A stretch of 34,095 bases of DNA from Chloroflexota bacterium (GTDB lineage: Bacteria; Chloroflexota; Anaerolineae; Anaerolineales; UBA4823). Numbering within the stretch: the stretch's first letter is position 1; the number at the start of each line of letters is the position of its first letter. The notes under the pieces were generated by a model that saw nothing but the letters and a program-made list of their open reading frames with translations, made no database searches and was not told the DNA's origin. This document shows positions 7,532 through 15,898 of this stretch, one piece after another. Location: assembly GCA_030611505.1 (NCBI GenBank), contig JAUWPO010000009.1:1-34095 (forward strand). Reading direction: 5' to 3'. The position numbers were made by a program, and so were the translations under genes.

Positions 7532-8701
7532 TTGACTGTATTGAACGAAAAATTTGCTGTACTCATTCCTCTACTTAACCCAAACGAGCAAGAAGTTGCA
7601 ATTACCGCTCTTCATGTTGTCGAAGGACAGCCGGTTGCAAGTGGCGATGTTCTTTGCACAATCGAAACCACGAAATCGGCTGCAGATATTGAGGCGGATA
7701 GGGATGGATTCGTGGTTAATCTGCGCTACAAGCAGGGAGACACAACTTTAGCCGGGAACATACTCTGCTACCTTGCAGAATCTCCAACCTGGACTCCGCC
7801 TAACGATACGGACGTCAATATAGAACCTGGTGATCTAGATCAAGCTTTCCTCCAATCCCTAAACGATCTTCCAGACGGATTGCGTGTTACTAAACCAGCC
7901 CTCAGGCTGGCTAACAAACACGGCTTGGATTTAGGTGAACTTCCTAAGAATCGGTTAGTAACTGAAAAAGATGTGCACAATATCTTAAAAGGGCGACAAC
8001 CCACACACGATCCCTATCGCAAGGAGCTGTCCATGGATGAATATTCACTCCCCCAGAAAGCATTTGACTCTCAGGCTATCATCGTTTACGGCGGTGGCGG
8101 TCACGGGAAGGCGTTAGTAGATTTGCTGCGCGCTATGCGGATTTACCAGATTGTTGGGATTGTGGACGATGGGATAGATTCTGACGAGACTATTATGGGT
8201 CTTCCAGTCCTCGGTGGGGGGGATATTCTTAATGAACTGCACACAAAAGGTGTGCTCCAGGCTATCAATGCCGTGGGGGGTATTGGAGATATGAGTATAC
8301 GTACGAAGATTTTCCAGCAATTAGCTGAAGCCGGTTTCGTCTGCCCTGCAGTTGCACACCCAACAGCATTCGTTGAACCAAGCGCCTCCCTATCAGGTGG
8401 CTGCCAAATCTTCTCCCATGTATATGTCGGCAGCGAATCGTTTGTGGGTTATGGCGCTATTGTTAATACCGGTGCCATTGTTTCACATGGTTGTATATTG
8501 GATGATTATGCAAATATCTCACCCGGAGCGATATTAGCAGGCAATGTTCACATAGGCAAAAGCACGTTGATCGGAATGGGTGTGACCGTAAACCTGGACG
8601 TTACAATCGGTAAAGGGGCGAGGGTTGGCAACGGGTCTACAATAAAAACGGACGTGCCGGACAATGGTATTGTGCGAGCTGGAACAAGTTGGCCCGACTA
8701 A
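7532..8701 (+). CDS. Lipoyl domain / E3-binding domain / PglD-NeuD-like sugar N-acyltransferase fusion
   Basis: Three modules in 389 aa. Residues 7-82 are a lipoyl domain with the swinging-arm motif IETTKSA (Lys48). Residues 117-153 resemble a peripheral-subunit-binding domain (VTKPALRLANKHGLDL...RLVTEKDV) that lacks the usual GTGxxGR stretch. Residues 181-389 are a PglD/NeuD-type acyltransferase: a Rossmann-like GGGGHGKAL substrate domain and a left-handed beta-helix, with the catalytic His of the AIVSHGC segment at 319. The E2 catalytic domain (HxxxDG) is absent. PglD enzymes N-acetylate UDP-4-amino sugars; here the donor may be acyl-lipoate loaded by the adjacent E1 instead of acyl-CoA (inference). 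TTG 7532 or TTG 7541 is the start; a TAAAAT at 7518 hints at another leaderless promoter. The frame is continuous, so this is a genuine fusion. Confidence 0.85.
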   Translation: MTVLNEKFAVLIPLLNPNEQEVAITALHVVEGQPVASGDVLCTIETTKSAADIEADRDGFVVNLRYKQGDTTLAGNILCYLAESPTWTPPNDTDVNIEPGDLDQAFLQSLNDLPDGLRVTKPALRLANKHGLDLGELPKNRLVTEKDVHNILKGRQPTHDPYRKELSMDEYSLPQKAFDSQAIIVYGGGGHGKALVDLLRAMRIYQIVGIVDDGIDSDETIMGLPVLGGGDILNELHTKGVLQAINAVGGIGDMSIRTKIFQQLAEAGFVCPAVAHPTAFVEPSASLSGGCQIFSHVYVGSESFVGYGAIVNTGAIVSHGCILDDYANISPGAILAGNVHIGKSTLIGMGVTVNLDVTIGKGARVGNGSTIKTDVPDNGIVRAGTSWPD

Positions 8702-8735
8702 GCCTCATTTTAAGTAATAATACGAATAACGACCT

Positions 8736-8742
8736 AGAGGAG
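8736..8742 (+). promoter_or_regulatory. Shine-Dalgarno deciding the TTG start of the aminotransferase
   Basis: AGAGGAG lies 6 nt before TTG 8749. It is the only strong ribosome binding site in the five-gene sugar locus and supports the non-ATG start. Confidence 0.75.
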
Positions 8743-8748
8743 TATTAA

Positions 8749-9942
8749 TTGTCACCAAAATTCACTATACCAATGTCCTCTCCGGACCTGACGGAAGCTG
8801 AGCGCCAGGCTGTATCCGCAGTGCTCCAGACCCCATATCTCAGCATGGGCAGGGAATTAGAGGCGTTTGAAGCCGCCTTTTGCAACTTCACAGGCAGCCG
8901 TTCTGCAATAGGAGTTAATTCGGGCACAGCTGGTCTACATTTGTGTGTGCGTGCGGCAGGAATTACGGAAGGTGACATTGTAATTACGACGCCCTTTTCA
9001 TTCGTCTCTTCTACAAATGTACTGCTTTTTGAACGAGCTGTCCCGATCTTTGTGGATGTGGAAGCAACGACCGGCAACATTAACGTTGGTCAGGTGAACC
9101 AGGCTGTAAAGGACATAACAAGCGGCGGCACTGCTGCTGAAAATTGGCTACCCAGTAGTGTTACATTCGATAAAGCGAGATTAAAAGCTATTCTCGTGGT
9201 GGATGTATTCGGACAGCCCTCAGATATGGATCCCATCCTCGAAATCGCCGAGGAACACAATCTTAAAGTGATTGAAGATTCCTGTGAAGCATTGGGGGCT
9301 GAGTATAAGGGCAGGAAAGCCGGTACGCTTGGTGACTATGGCGTATTCGGTTTTTATCCCAACAAGCAAATTACCACTGGAGAAGGCGGTGTTATCGTAA
9401 CGAGTGACGATCGAGCGGCCTCCATAATGCTAGCATTGCGAAACCAAGGACGCGCTCCAGGCGACACCTGGCTAGAGCATTCTTATCTAGGGTATAACTA
9501 CCGGCTAGATGAAATGTCCGCCGCGCTTGGTCGTGTTCAGTTAACAAGGCTGGATGAGATGCTTGCAAAGCGGTCACAGGTCGCCGCCTGGTATGAGAAC
9601 AGATTGTTTGAAATTCCCGAGGTTGAGACTCCACAGGTCGAAAAATCCACATCTCGAATGAGCTGGTTTGTTTATGTTATTCGTTTGACACTTGCTGTCG
9701 ACAGGGATTATGTTGTAAGCGAACTTGAGAAACGTGGGATTCCTGCTAGACCATATTTCGCTCCCATCCATCTTCAACGCTATATGGTTGAGCAATTCGG
9801 TTATAAAGAGGGTGACTACCCGGTTACTGAAGACCTTGGACATCGCAGTCTAGCGCTACCATTTTCAGGTGTAATGAAAGAGACCCAGGTTGATTTTGTT
9901 TGCAGTGCAATCAGGGAAATCATACATCAAGCAGGGATGTAA
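8749..9942 (+). CDS. DegT/DnrJ/EryC1/StrS-family PLP sugar aminotransferase (PglE/ArnB-like)
   Basis: Transfers an amino group from glutamate to a keto-sugar nucleotide, giving for example a UDP-4-amino-4,6-dideoxy sugar. The 397-aa protein shows GVNSGTAGLHL near 56-65, TPFSFVSSTN at 81-90, EDSCEALGA at 176-184, and the PLP Lys206 in FYPNKQITTGEGG. The C-terminal domain has NYRLDEMSAALG and a PxHLQ-type segment, as usual for the family. A short insertion around 120-145 is rich in Ser, Ala and Gly. In the neighbourhood it would supply the amino sugar that the PglD-like protein acylates and the PglC-like enzyme attaches to lipid. No 4,6-dehydratase (PglF) is encoded here. The exact sugar is unknown. 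Confidence 0.9.
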   Translation: MSPKFTIPMSSPDLTEAERQAVSAVLQTPYLSMGRELEAFEAAFCNFTGSRSAIGVNSGTAGLHLCVRAAGITEGDIVITTPFSFVSSTNVLLFERAVPIFVDVEATTGNINVGQVNQAVKDITSGGTAAENWLPSSVTFDKARLKAILVVDVFGQPSDMDPILEIAEEHNLKVIEDSCEALGAEYKGRKAGTLGDYGVFGFYPNKQITTGEGGVIVTSDDRAASIMLALRNQGRAPGDTWLEHSYLGYNYRLDEMSAALGRVQLTRLDEMLAKRSQVAAWYENRLFEIPEVETPQVEKSTSRMSWFVYVIRLTLAVDRDYVVSELEKRGIPARPYFAPIHLQRYMVEQFGYKEGDYPVTEDLGHRSLALPFSGVMKETQVDFVCSAIREIIHQAGM

Positions 9943-9986
9943 CTAGATTTGATATACACATTCCACGGAATATTTTATTAACCAAC

Positions 9987-10026
9987 AAAGCCTGGAATTC
10001 GTTGAAAATTAGAATTCCAGGCTTTT
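9987..10026. terminator. Bidirectional terminator between the aminotransferase and the DUF5666 gene
   Basis: A perfect 14-bp stem AAAGCCTGGAATTC / GAATTCCAGGCTTT with an 11-nt loop, followed by TTTT on the plus strand. It sits between converging genes and can serve both. Confidence 0.85.
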
Positions 10027-10107
10027 CGCATATCTCTACTACCGGCTTGCTGGTAAGTGGTTTATTTGACCAGTATAGATCCCCACAATCAAACCGAAAG
10101 CATGCTG

Positions 10108-11220
10108 CTACTTCAGATGACCAGCGATAACCAACCCGGCGTGATACTTACCGCTGCCTAAATCCTCAACGCCTACCAACACTTTCATACCGGCTTCCAA
10201 ATCATCTAGACTCTGAACTTGAGTATTACGGCTGCGGAAATGCGTATCCTCTGTTACCGAAAATGCGAATTGTTTGCCTTTAGGTGTTTCTATAGTGAAA
10301 GTAGAATTGTCCACGGAAACAACTTCTCCGGTTATTCGCCAATCGTATTTGGGCAGTTGATCCTGTGCCGCGGCTGCAACCATTAACGCTTCAAGCGGTG
10401 GAATCTGCTCAGTATCAATCTCTCCACCAGGTGTTTTCGCAGAGATGAATGCTTACATATCAGGCTCTAAATCTGCTAGAGTTTCTATAGAACCTTCACG
10501 GCTGCGGAAACCTGTTTCATTGGTCACAATAATCGTCACATCCTTATCACCACGCCGAGTGAGCAATGTAAATGTACCCGCTGATGTGTCAACCTCGCTT
10601 ATTCTGCCAGTCAACTTTACGATCGGATAGCGTGCTCTAACAGCAAGCGCAAGCAGGTTTCCATCATCCAACTTCTTCACACCCGCCCAGGCAAGCATCC
10701 CGTCCTGCAAATCCTTAAGGTTTTCAACACCGCCAGAATAGCGGGTCTCTTCGTTCACCGTGACGATCACGTCATCGCTATTACGTGTCTGCAGTGTAAA
10801 AGTTTCTACTCTGGTATCCACATCGCTTATACGACCGCTCACTCCCTCGTGTTCGGAAGGATTAAAATCTTCCGGTAGGATGACCACTAGGCGCGCCAGC
10901 ATCCCACCACCTTCGTTGCGCACTGCTGTCACCCGCACCCACTGACCGGTTGACAAATCTTCAAACTCAAGTTCAGAGTCGTCGAGTCCTCGAAAGATCG
11001 TATGCTCATCCACCAGGAACGAGCTTTCGTCTTCGTTGGGTTTCTGGAGTGTGAATTGATCTTTTGAGATTGACGTCACCTGTCCAACTGTATGTGCACC
11101 TTTCCGAGGGCGTCTGCGCGAACTTGGATCTAGAGCAAAAGCTTCATCGCTCACCCACACTCCGGCGATCAGAGCCACCAAAGCGGATATAACAACAGGG
11201 ATGTATATTTTCTTGAACAT
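10108..11220 (-). pseudogene. Exported DUF5666 repeat protein interrupted by an in-frame TAA
   Basis: The upstream ORF (11220-10453, 255 aa) and the downstream ORF (10383-10108) lie in one frame and read as a single protein of about 370 codons, broken only by TAA at 10453-10455. A signal peptide or N-anchor (MFKKIYIPVVISALVALIAG) is followed by four DUF5666-like beta-barrel repeats of about 75 residues, each with a G.(V/I)..(V/I)...FTL start, an E.T.(F/Y) centre and a (D/E)L..G(M/Q) segment. The stop falls in repeat 3 right after LADLEPDM, where repeats 2 and 4 continue. The downstream part lacks its own Shine-Dalgarno. The real start has GGAGGT upstream of ATG 11220. DUF5666 function is unknown. 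It could be a pseudogene, a truncated but active protein, or a sequencing error. Confidence 0.75.
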
Positions 11221-11432
11221 ATTACTTTACCTCCATATTAGATTTTCAGGCATCCAGGTTTTCGTTACTATTTTTGATAAGCTAACATTTCAATTTTTAA
11301 AAACACCCGCGGATGCCTATGAATTTTTGTGGGTTATCAACTGTCCAAAGGATAACCTGGAGGGATAAACGAGCATGGATCAGTTTGTAAAATCCTGGTA
11401 AAAACCATGCTTCCACAATCTCTGAGCTGGAT
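11221..11432. other. Intergenic region with several inverted repeats
   Basis: No gene was found. It holds the Shine-Dalgarno of the DUF5666 gene and three inverted repeats: AGGCATCC/GGATGCCT (11248-11255, 11311-11318), GGTTATC/GATAACC (11332-11338, 11351-11357) and AGCATGG/CCATGCT (11372-11378, 11405-11411). These could be operators or leader RNA structure of the minus-strand gene. No convincing promoter was found. Confidence 0.4.
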
Positions 11433-11469
11433 AAAAAGAAGAAATCCGGACACATCACACCCGGATTTC
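11433..11469 (-). terminator. Terminator of the nrdR-nrdJ-dNK operon
   Basis: On the minus strand GAAATCCGG, an 11-nt loop and CCGGATTTC are followed by TTCTTTTT. It lies about 100 nt after the stop of the deoxynucleoside kinase gene, as expected for the operon end. Confidence 0.75.
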
Positions 11470-11567
11470 GTTGAATTTTGAGTAATAGCGCCGCTATACT
11501 TCGACAAGGTCGCTTCAGACCAATTTATTGTGTCGTGAGGAAAGGAAACTTACTACGATTTAATCCA

Positions 11568-12215
11568 TCATTTGTCTTTCAGGAAAACTACTTCTTCCTT
11601 ACCCGCCAACGTATCTTGAATTCGCTGCATTACAATATCCAAATGGCGCGCCTTATGGACGAAATCCAGGTCATCTGTGCGGATGGTAAGTACTGGACAT
11701 AGGTCAAAAGTTACCATCCAATCATCGTAATATGATTCGAGCAACGATAGGTATTCTTCGGTAATACCGCTTTCGATATCGCGTGCCCGTTTCCGGATGC
11801 GTTCCATTAATACATTGACAGGAGCTCTAAGGTATATCATGAGATCAGGCGAGGGGAGATTGGATACTACCAGATCAAAGACTCGCCGGTAGGAGAAATA
11901 GTCACGTTCATTCAAATTCCCCAAATGGTTCAAGGCGCGTGCAAATATGTAAGCGTCTTCATAAATACTGCGGTCCAGGATGGCAGATTGGGGAGAGTTC
12001 ACAATTTCAAGGTACTGATCCGCACGATGACCGAGGAAAAATACCTGTAAATGAAACGACCACGCCTTCATATCAGCATAGAAATCCGGCAAGTATGGGT
12101 TCTCGGCTACCGATTCGAAAGCTGTCTGCCAACCCATACGCGACCCCAACCGCTCTGTGAGGGAAGTTTTACCAGCGCCAATATTTCCAGCGACGAGGAT
12201 CATTCTTTTTGTCAT
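11568..12215 (-). CDS. Deoxynucleoside kinase (dNK/dGK-dCK family)
   Basis: Phosphorylates deoxynucleosides at the 5' position in dNTP salvage. The 215-aa product has the P-loop GNIGAGKTSL at 10-19, the FESVAENPYL segment with the presumed catalytic Glu, the LDRSIYED motif (DRS) and the LID region ERIRKRARDIE. Length matches bacterial family members. GGAGGT lies a few nt before ATG 12215, and the gene begins only 13 nt after the reductase stop codon, so it is the third gene of an nrdR-nrdJ-dNK operon that combines de novo and salvage routes. Base specificity cannot be read from sequence. Confidence 0.9.
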   Translation of the reverse strand: MTKRMILVAGNIGAGKTSLTERLGSRMGWQTAFESVAENPYLPDFYADMKAWSFHLQVFFLGHRADQYLEIVNSPQSAILDRSIYEDAYIFARALNHLGNLNERDYFSYRRVFDLVVSNLPSPDLMIYLRAPVNVLMERIRKRARDIESGITEEYLSLLESYYDDWMVTFDLCPVLTIRTDDLDFVHKARHLDIVMQRIQDTLAGKEEVVFLKDK

Positions 12216-12228
12216 TCTTTACCTCCGG

Positions 12229-14838
12229 TCAACATTCGCTGAATCCACAGGCATAACATTTACGGCACCCCTCTTCGTTGACAACTGCCGCCTGACCACA
12301 GTCTGGGCACAAATCCCCGATCTTGAAGGATTGCGATTCTCCAGACTCTTGGGACGATGATAAAGCAATTTCATTTCGCAGATTATCCCCGTTGCCATGT
12401 CCTGGATCATTGTCTTCCCCTATCTCCTCTTGCTCGTACATAGGAGGTGCCTCCAGATATTCGGCAATAACCCTGGCAACACCATCCGGTAGTGAGCGAA
12501 CACGGTTGGGACCAAATCCTAATGAGCGTCCACCACCGATGCCCGATAATTGACGCCAAACTTCCTTCAATCGTTCGCGTGGTGGAATCGGAGACGATAG
12601 GCGAAGGATGTAGGAAATCAAACGTCCGATGGCTTCAGATACCGCTGCTGTGTCCGATCCGGCTTTAGCCGTGTTAACGAATACCTCAAAAGGTTGATTG
12701 TCCCCATTGATATTGATTGTAACGAAAGCTTTACCAAGCGGCGTGCTGACATTAAAGGTTTGACCCTTTAAACTGCGAGGTCGAGGCTTCTTTATGTCAG
12801 GTAGTACTGTTAAATCCCTTACTTGTGGAGTTTGAGTGGACTCTGCTTGTTGGTTTTTACCTTTGACTGTGGCTTGTGTTTCGAGGACTACATTTTGGCG
12901 TGAACCGGTAACATATACTGTTAGCCCTTTACATCCCAACTTCCAAGCCAATTGATAAACCTGTGCAACATCGTTTTCCGTCGCGCTGGCAGGAAAGTTT
13001 ATCGTCTTCGAAAGTGAATTATCTACAAAAGCCTGTAGAGCAGCCTGCATGCGAACTTGTTCCTCCGCGTCTATATCTTGAGAAACCACAAAGATGCGTC
13101 GGATATGTTCCGGAACTTCTGGGATATCCCGACACGTGCCTCGCTCCAATACCTGTCCAATAATGCTCTGGCGTGACTCAGCTTCGACTCCGGCTTCAAC
13201 AAGCGCTTTCTCAAAAAGTGGGCTTGAATAACTGAGCTGCAGATCGCGGCCGTTATCATCAACGTGACGGTTGTAAGCCAATGCAAAGACTGGCTCGCAT
13301 CCATAACCCTCACAACCTGCTACAGTTGCGATCGTTCCAGTAGGTGCAACTGTGGTTTGAGCTGCGTTTCTAATGCCGTGCTGTTGGATTCCTTGCACAA
13401 CTTTTTGCCAGTCTACAGTTGGTCGCCCCCAATCATGTGTGTACGCCTTCAAAGGACGAGGAGGTTGCCATTTCAAGCTCTGTGGATCGTATATGCTCCC
13501 TTGAATTGCAGGAAAGGGACCCCTGGTTTCTGCCAATTCTATACTCGTAAGCATCGCGTGATAACGGACAAACTCCATCACTTGAGCAGCGAACTCCTGC
13601 CCTTCCTCAGACCCATAACGAATCCCAATGAAGTACATCAAATCCCCAAGACCCATGATGCCTAAGCCAATGCGTCGATTACGGCGGGCTGCCTCGCGAA
13701 GCTGTGGGACAGCAGGAACATATGAGTTTGCTTCTACAACATCGTCTAAAAATATCGAACTCAACCTTACACTGTCACGCAGCTTCTGCCAGTCCACGGT
13801 TCCATCAGGTCCAAAATGCTGAGCAAGATTGACCGAACCCAGGCAGCAGTTTTCATAAGGTCCCAACCATTGCTCCCCGCATGGATTAGTCGCTTCTAAT
13901 TGGTACAAATGTGGCACCGGATTATCCTGATTAGCAGCGTCTAGGAACAAAACGCCAGGCTCACCGTTGTGATATGCTTGCCTGACGATCACTTCAAATA
14001 AATCGCGAGCTTTAACTCGATTATGAATCTTAATAGGGATTCCTGCAGCTTCAGCCTGCTCGAGGTTGCCATTAAAACCTATATACCCCGGATCATTAAT
14101 GTCTGGGAAACGCAAGGACCACATTTCGTCCCCAATCACAGCTTCCATAAACGCGTTAGTTATTCCAACTGAGATATTGAAATTAGTAATCGAATTCTCG
14201 TTTACCTTGCAGGTTATAAATTCCTCAATATCAGGGTGATCAACACGCAGTACTGCCATGTTAGCCCCCCTTCTTGTACCACCCTGAGCAATCTCCCCAA
14301 ATGCAACATCATAAACTTTAAGAAAACCAACTGGACCGGTTGCGTGTCCAGCGGAGGATTTTACAACTGTGCCTTTCGGTCGCAACCTTGAGAACGAAAA
14401 TCCATTGCCTCCCCCTGTTTGTTGTATCAATGCCGCGTCTCTTAACGTCTGAAAAATCCCGGATGAATCTCGTCCCATGTCATCGTTGACTGGTAAAACG
14501 AAACATGCTGCTAGCTGTCCTAATGGTGTCCCAGCACCAGTGAAAGTAGGCGAGTTAGGGAAAAAACGTTTGGTGATTAGCAGATCGTAAAACTGGCGCG
14601 CTCTTTGCAGGACTTCTTTCTCCCAATTTGATTCATGCACCGCAATATGGTAGGCAACTCTCCAAAACATCTCTTCCACACGCTCTACGGGCTCGCCATC
14701 TTTTCCACGTCGAATATAGCGCCGAGCCAGTACATGGCGGGCATTCTCGGACAATTGAACAGAGTCGAAATTCACAGGCAAAGGAGGAGTAGAAAATAAT
14801 CCATTTTCATCTGTTTGTATATTAAGTTCCTGCAACAT
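12229..14838 (-). CDS. nrdJ: Adenosylcobalamin-dependent (class II) ribonucleotide reductase
   Basis: Reduces ribonucleotides to deoxyribonucleotides using a cobalamin-generated thiyl radical, independent of oxygen. The 869-aa protein shows the N-terminal redox Cys112 in AACFVLP, the GGGNGFSFS and [10 protein letters not shown] segments, the radical/proton motif ATNPCGE (Asn318, Cys320, Glu322) and Cys331/332 in [17 protein letters not shown]-like domain lies around 690-800. The C terminus is a zinc-ribbon-like CPDC...[12 protein letters not shown] tail that carries the swinging redox cysteines. No ATP-cone is present at the N terminus. A good Shine-Dalgarno (GAGGAGAAGG) precedes ATG 14838. 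It lies between nrdR and the kinase on the same strand. Confidence 0.95.
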   Translation of the reverse strand: MLQELNIQTDENGLFSTPPLPVNFDSVQLSENARHVLARRYIRRGKDGEPVERVEEMFWRVAYHIAVHESNWEKEVLQRARQFYDLLITKRFFPNSPTFTGAGTPLGQLAACFVLPVNDDMGRDSSGIFQTLRDAALIQQTGGGNGFSFSRLRPKGTVVKSSAGHATGPVGFLKVYDVAFGEIAQGGTRRGANMAVLRVDHPDIEEFITCKVNENSITNFNISVGITNAFMEAVIGDEMWSLRFPDINDPGYIGFNGNLEQAEAAGIPIKIHNRVKARDLFEVIVRQAYHNGEPGVLFLDAANQDNPVPHLYQLEATNPCGEQWLGPYENCCLGSVNLAQHFGPDGTVDWQKLRDSVRLSSIFLDDVVEANSYVPAVPQLREAARRNRRIGLGIMGLGDLMYFIGIRYGSEEGQEFAAQVMEFVRYHAMLTSIELAETRGPFPAIQGSIYDPQSLKWQPPRPLKAYTHDWGRPTVDWQKVVQGIQQHGIRNAAQTTVAPTGTIATVAGCEGYGCEPVFALAYNRHVDDNGRDLQLSYSSPLFEKALVEAGVEAESRQSIIGQVLERGTCRDIPEVPEHIRRIFVVSQDIDAEEQVRMQAALQAFVDNSLSKTINFPASATENDVAQVYQLAWKLGCKGLTVYVTGSRQNVVLETQATVKGKNQQAESTQTPQVRDLTVLPDIKKPRPRSLKGQTFNVSTPLGKAFVTININGDNQPFEVFVNTAKAGSDTAAVSEAIGRLISYILRLSSPIPPRERLKEVWRQLSGIGGGRSLGFGPNRVRSLPDGVARVIAEYLEAPPMYEQEEIGEDNDPGHGNGDNLRNEIALSSSQESGESQSFKIGDLCPDCGQAAVVNEEGCRKCYACGFSEC

Positions 14839-14925
14839 TGTGCCTTCTCCTCATCCATAACAATAAAACCATACGGATAAGCCACACCTGCTTTAAATTT
14901 TAAAAATAGGGTTGCGATAACGAGA

Positions 14926-15375
14926 TCACCCTTCTAACAAACGATCAATCTCGTTCCTTATCGCTTGTAAATCATCTAGACCCAGATAAACAATTGCGTA
15001 GCGAATATAGGCGATTTGATCCAGTTTCTTAAGACCTTCAATAACCATGTCACCCACAATACGCGAGGAAACCTCTGCTCGCCCCATCGCCTGGAGCTTG
15101 GCTTCTATTTCGCCAACCTTGCGCTCGATATCAGCAGCAGAAACTGGGCGCTTGGCACAAGCAATCCGAATGCCGCGAATTAATTTATCACGGTCAAAGC
15201 TTTCTCGTGTGCCATCTTGTTTAATGACCAAGGGCGTCGCTAAAATCGGGCGTTCATACGTGCTGTAGCGTTGACCACAATTCTCACATTCCCGCCGACG
15301 GCGAATACCGCCGCGTGCATCATGCGACGTATCTACTACTCTCGAACGTTGGTTATTACAATAAGGACAGAGCAT
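14926..15375 (-). CDS. nrdR: Transcriptional repressor NrdR
   Basis: Zinc- and nucleotide-sensing repressor of ribonucleotide reductase genes. The 149-aa protein has a zinc ribbon (CPYC at 3-6, CENC at 31-34) followed by an ATP-cone domain (about 49-139) that starts ATPLVIKQDGTRESFD. Length and domain order match NrdR exactly. It is first in the operon with the class II reductase, so autoregulation is likely, but I could not find a convincing pair of NrdR boxes at the promoter. Confidence 0.96.
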   Translation of the reverse strand: MLCPYCNNQRSRVVDTSHDARGGIRRRRECENCGQRYSTYERPILATPLVIKQDGTRESFDRDKLIRGIRIACAKRPVSAADIERKVGEIEAKLQAMGRAEVSSRIVGDMVIEGLKKLDQIAYIRYAIVYLGLDDLQAIRNEIDRLLEG

Positions 15376-15464
15376 ACAACCCCGAATATTTTAGAACAAA
15401 TATACCCGCCACAGGTAGGGGGATTTCATTAAACAACCCACATCTATGGGTGTAAGGGAACAAA

Positions 15465-15493
15465 ATTTTAGCACAACAGTGCGATAGTGGCAA
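15465..15493 (-). promoter_or_regulatory. Promoter of the nrdR operon
   Basis: On the minus strand TTGCCA, a 17-bp spacer and TAAAAT preceded by TG (TGCTAAAAT) form a near-consensus extended promoter. The predicted start near 15458 leaves a leader of about 80 nt that contains a small ACCCA/TGGGT hairpin (within 15435-15452) of unknown role. Confidence 0.65.
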
Positions 15494-15555
15494 GGGGTTC
15501 GCACCTTAAATTTTTTCCTTTTCGTCTATTTAATCAAGCTTTTGATGAACGTTTG

Positions 15556-15802
15556 TGGTTCTGGATAGGACCGGTGCTACAGAACCATACACCACGCTAA
15601 CGCGCCAGGTCTGGAGGATCCACCAGACCCGACCCATCAGTTATACGCTTCCCCATGCGAAGGCAATGTGGGGACAGCCGACCATTCTACTTTTCATCAT
15701 ATGACCACCGCATAATTTTTGAACTGCCAACATAATCAGAGCGAGGAGGAAATACACATTTTTCCTAAGATGCGGTCATTCAGATTAAGTGCACCAAATC
15801 TG
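15556..15802. other. Possible structured RNA: five consecutive inverted repeats
   Basis: The 523-bp gap between ftsZ and nrdR has no gene. In it lie TGGTTCTG/CAGAACCA (15556-15563, 15580-15587), GGTCTGG/CCAGACC (15608-15614, 15623-15629) with GGATCC in its loop, CCCCA/TGGGG (15651-15655, 15669-15673), a long-range pair ATGACC-ACC-GCAT/ATGCGGTCAT (15701-15713, 15770-15779) and CAGATT/AATCTG (15781-15786, 15797-15802). I tested by eye for SRP RNA, tmRNA, RNase P and cobalamin-riboswitch signatures and found none. Strand and function are unknown. Confidence 0.35.
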
Positions 15803-15878
15803 AAGCCAATTGGAATACCATATGCAATCTCGGGATATTACTGTTGACAAGTTCATCAATTACTACATTAACACCTCA

Positions 15879-15897
15879 AACTTTATCTAATAAAGTT
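15879..15897. repeat. Perfect 8-bp palindrome just after ftsZ
   Basis: AACTTTAT-CTA-ATAAAGTT lies immediately downstream of the ftsZ stop codon. The stem is AT-rich and no T-run follows on the minus strand, so it is a weak terminator at best; a protein-binding site is also possible. Confidence 0.4.
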
Positions 15898-15898
15898 G

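Noticed and set aside
7532-8701. Two genes wrongly joined, or a frameshift, in the lipoyl-acyltransferase protein
   Set aside because: The frame is continuous with a normal linker at 154-180, and no internal start with a Shine-Dalgarno is evident.
13264-13665. 133-aa plus-strand ORF
   Set aside because: Shadow of the class II reductase gene with low-complexity, Cys-rich translation and no ribosome binding site.
15435-15452. NrdR box
   Set aside because: ACACCCATAGATGTGGGT has the right ends, but the centre does not match the consensus and no second box at the normal distance is seen.
15540-15700. SRP RNA, tmRNA, RNase P RNA or cobalamin riboswitch
   Set aside because: I looked for the SRP GGAA-type loop, a CCA-ended acceptor stem, the RNase P GAGGAAAGTCC core and the B12 box on both strands; none is present.
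15845-15873. Plus-strand promoter (TTGACA at 15845)
   Set aside because: The -35 is perfect, but the sequence at 17 bp is ATTAAC, and it would only give antisense transcription of ftsZ.
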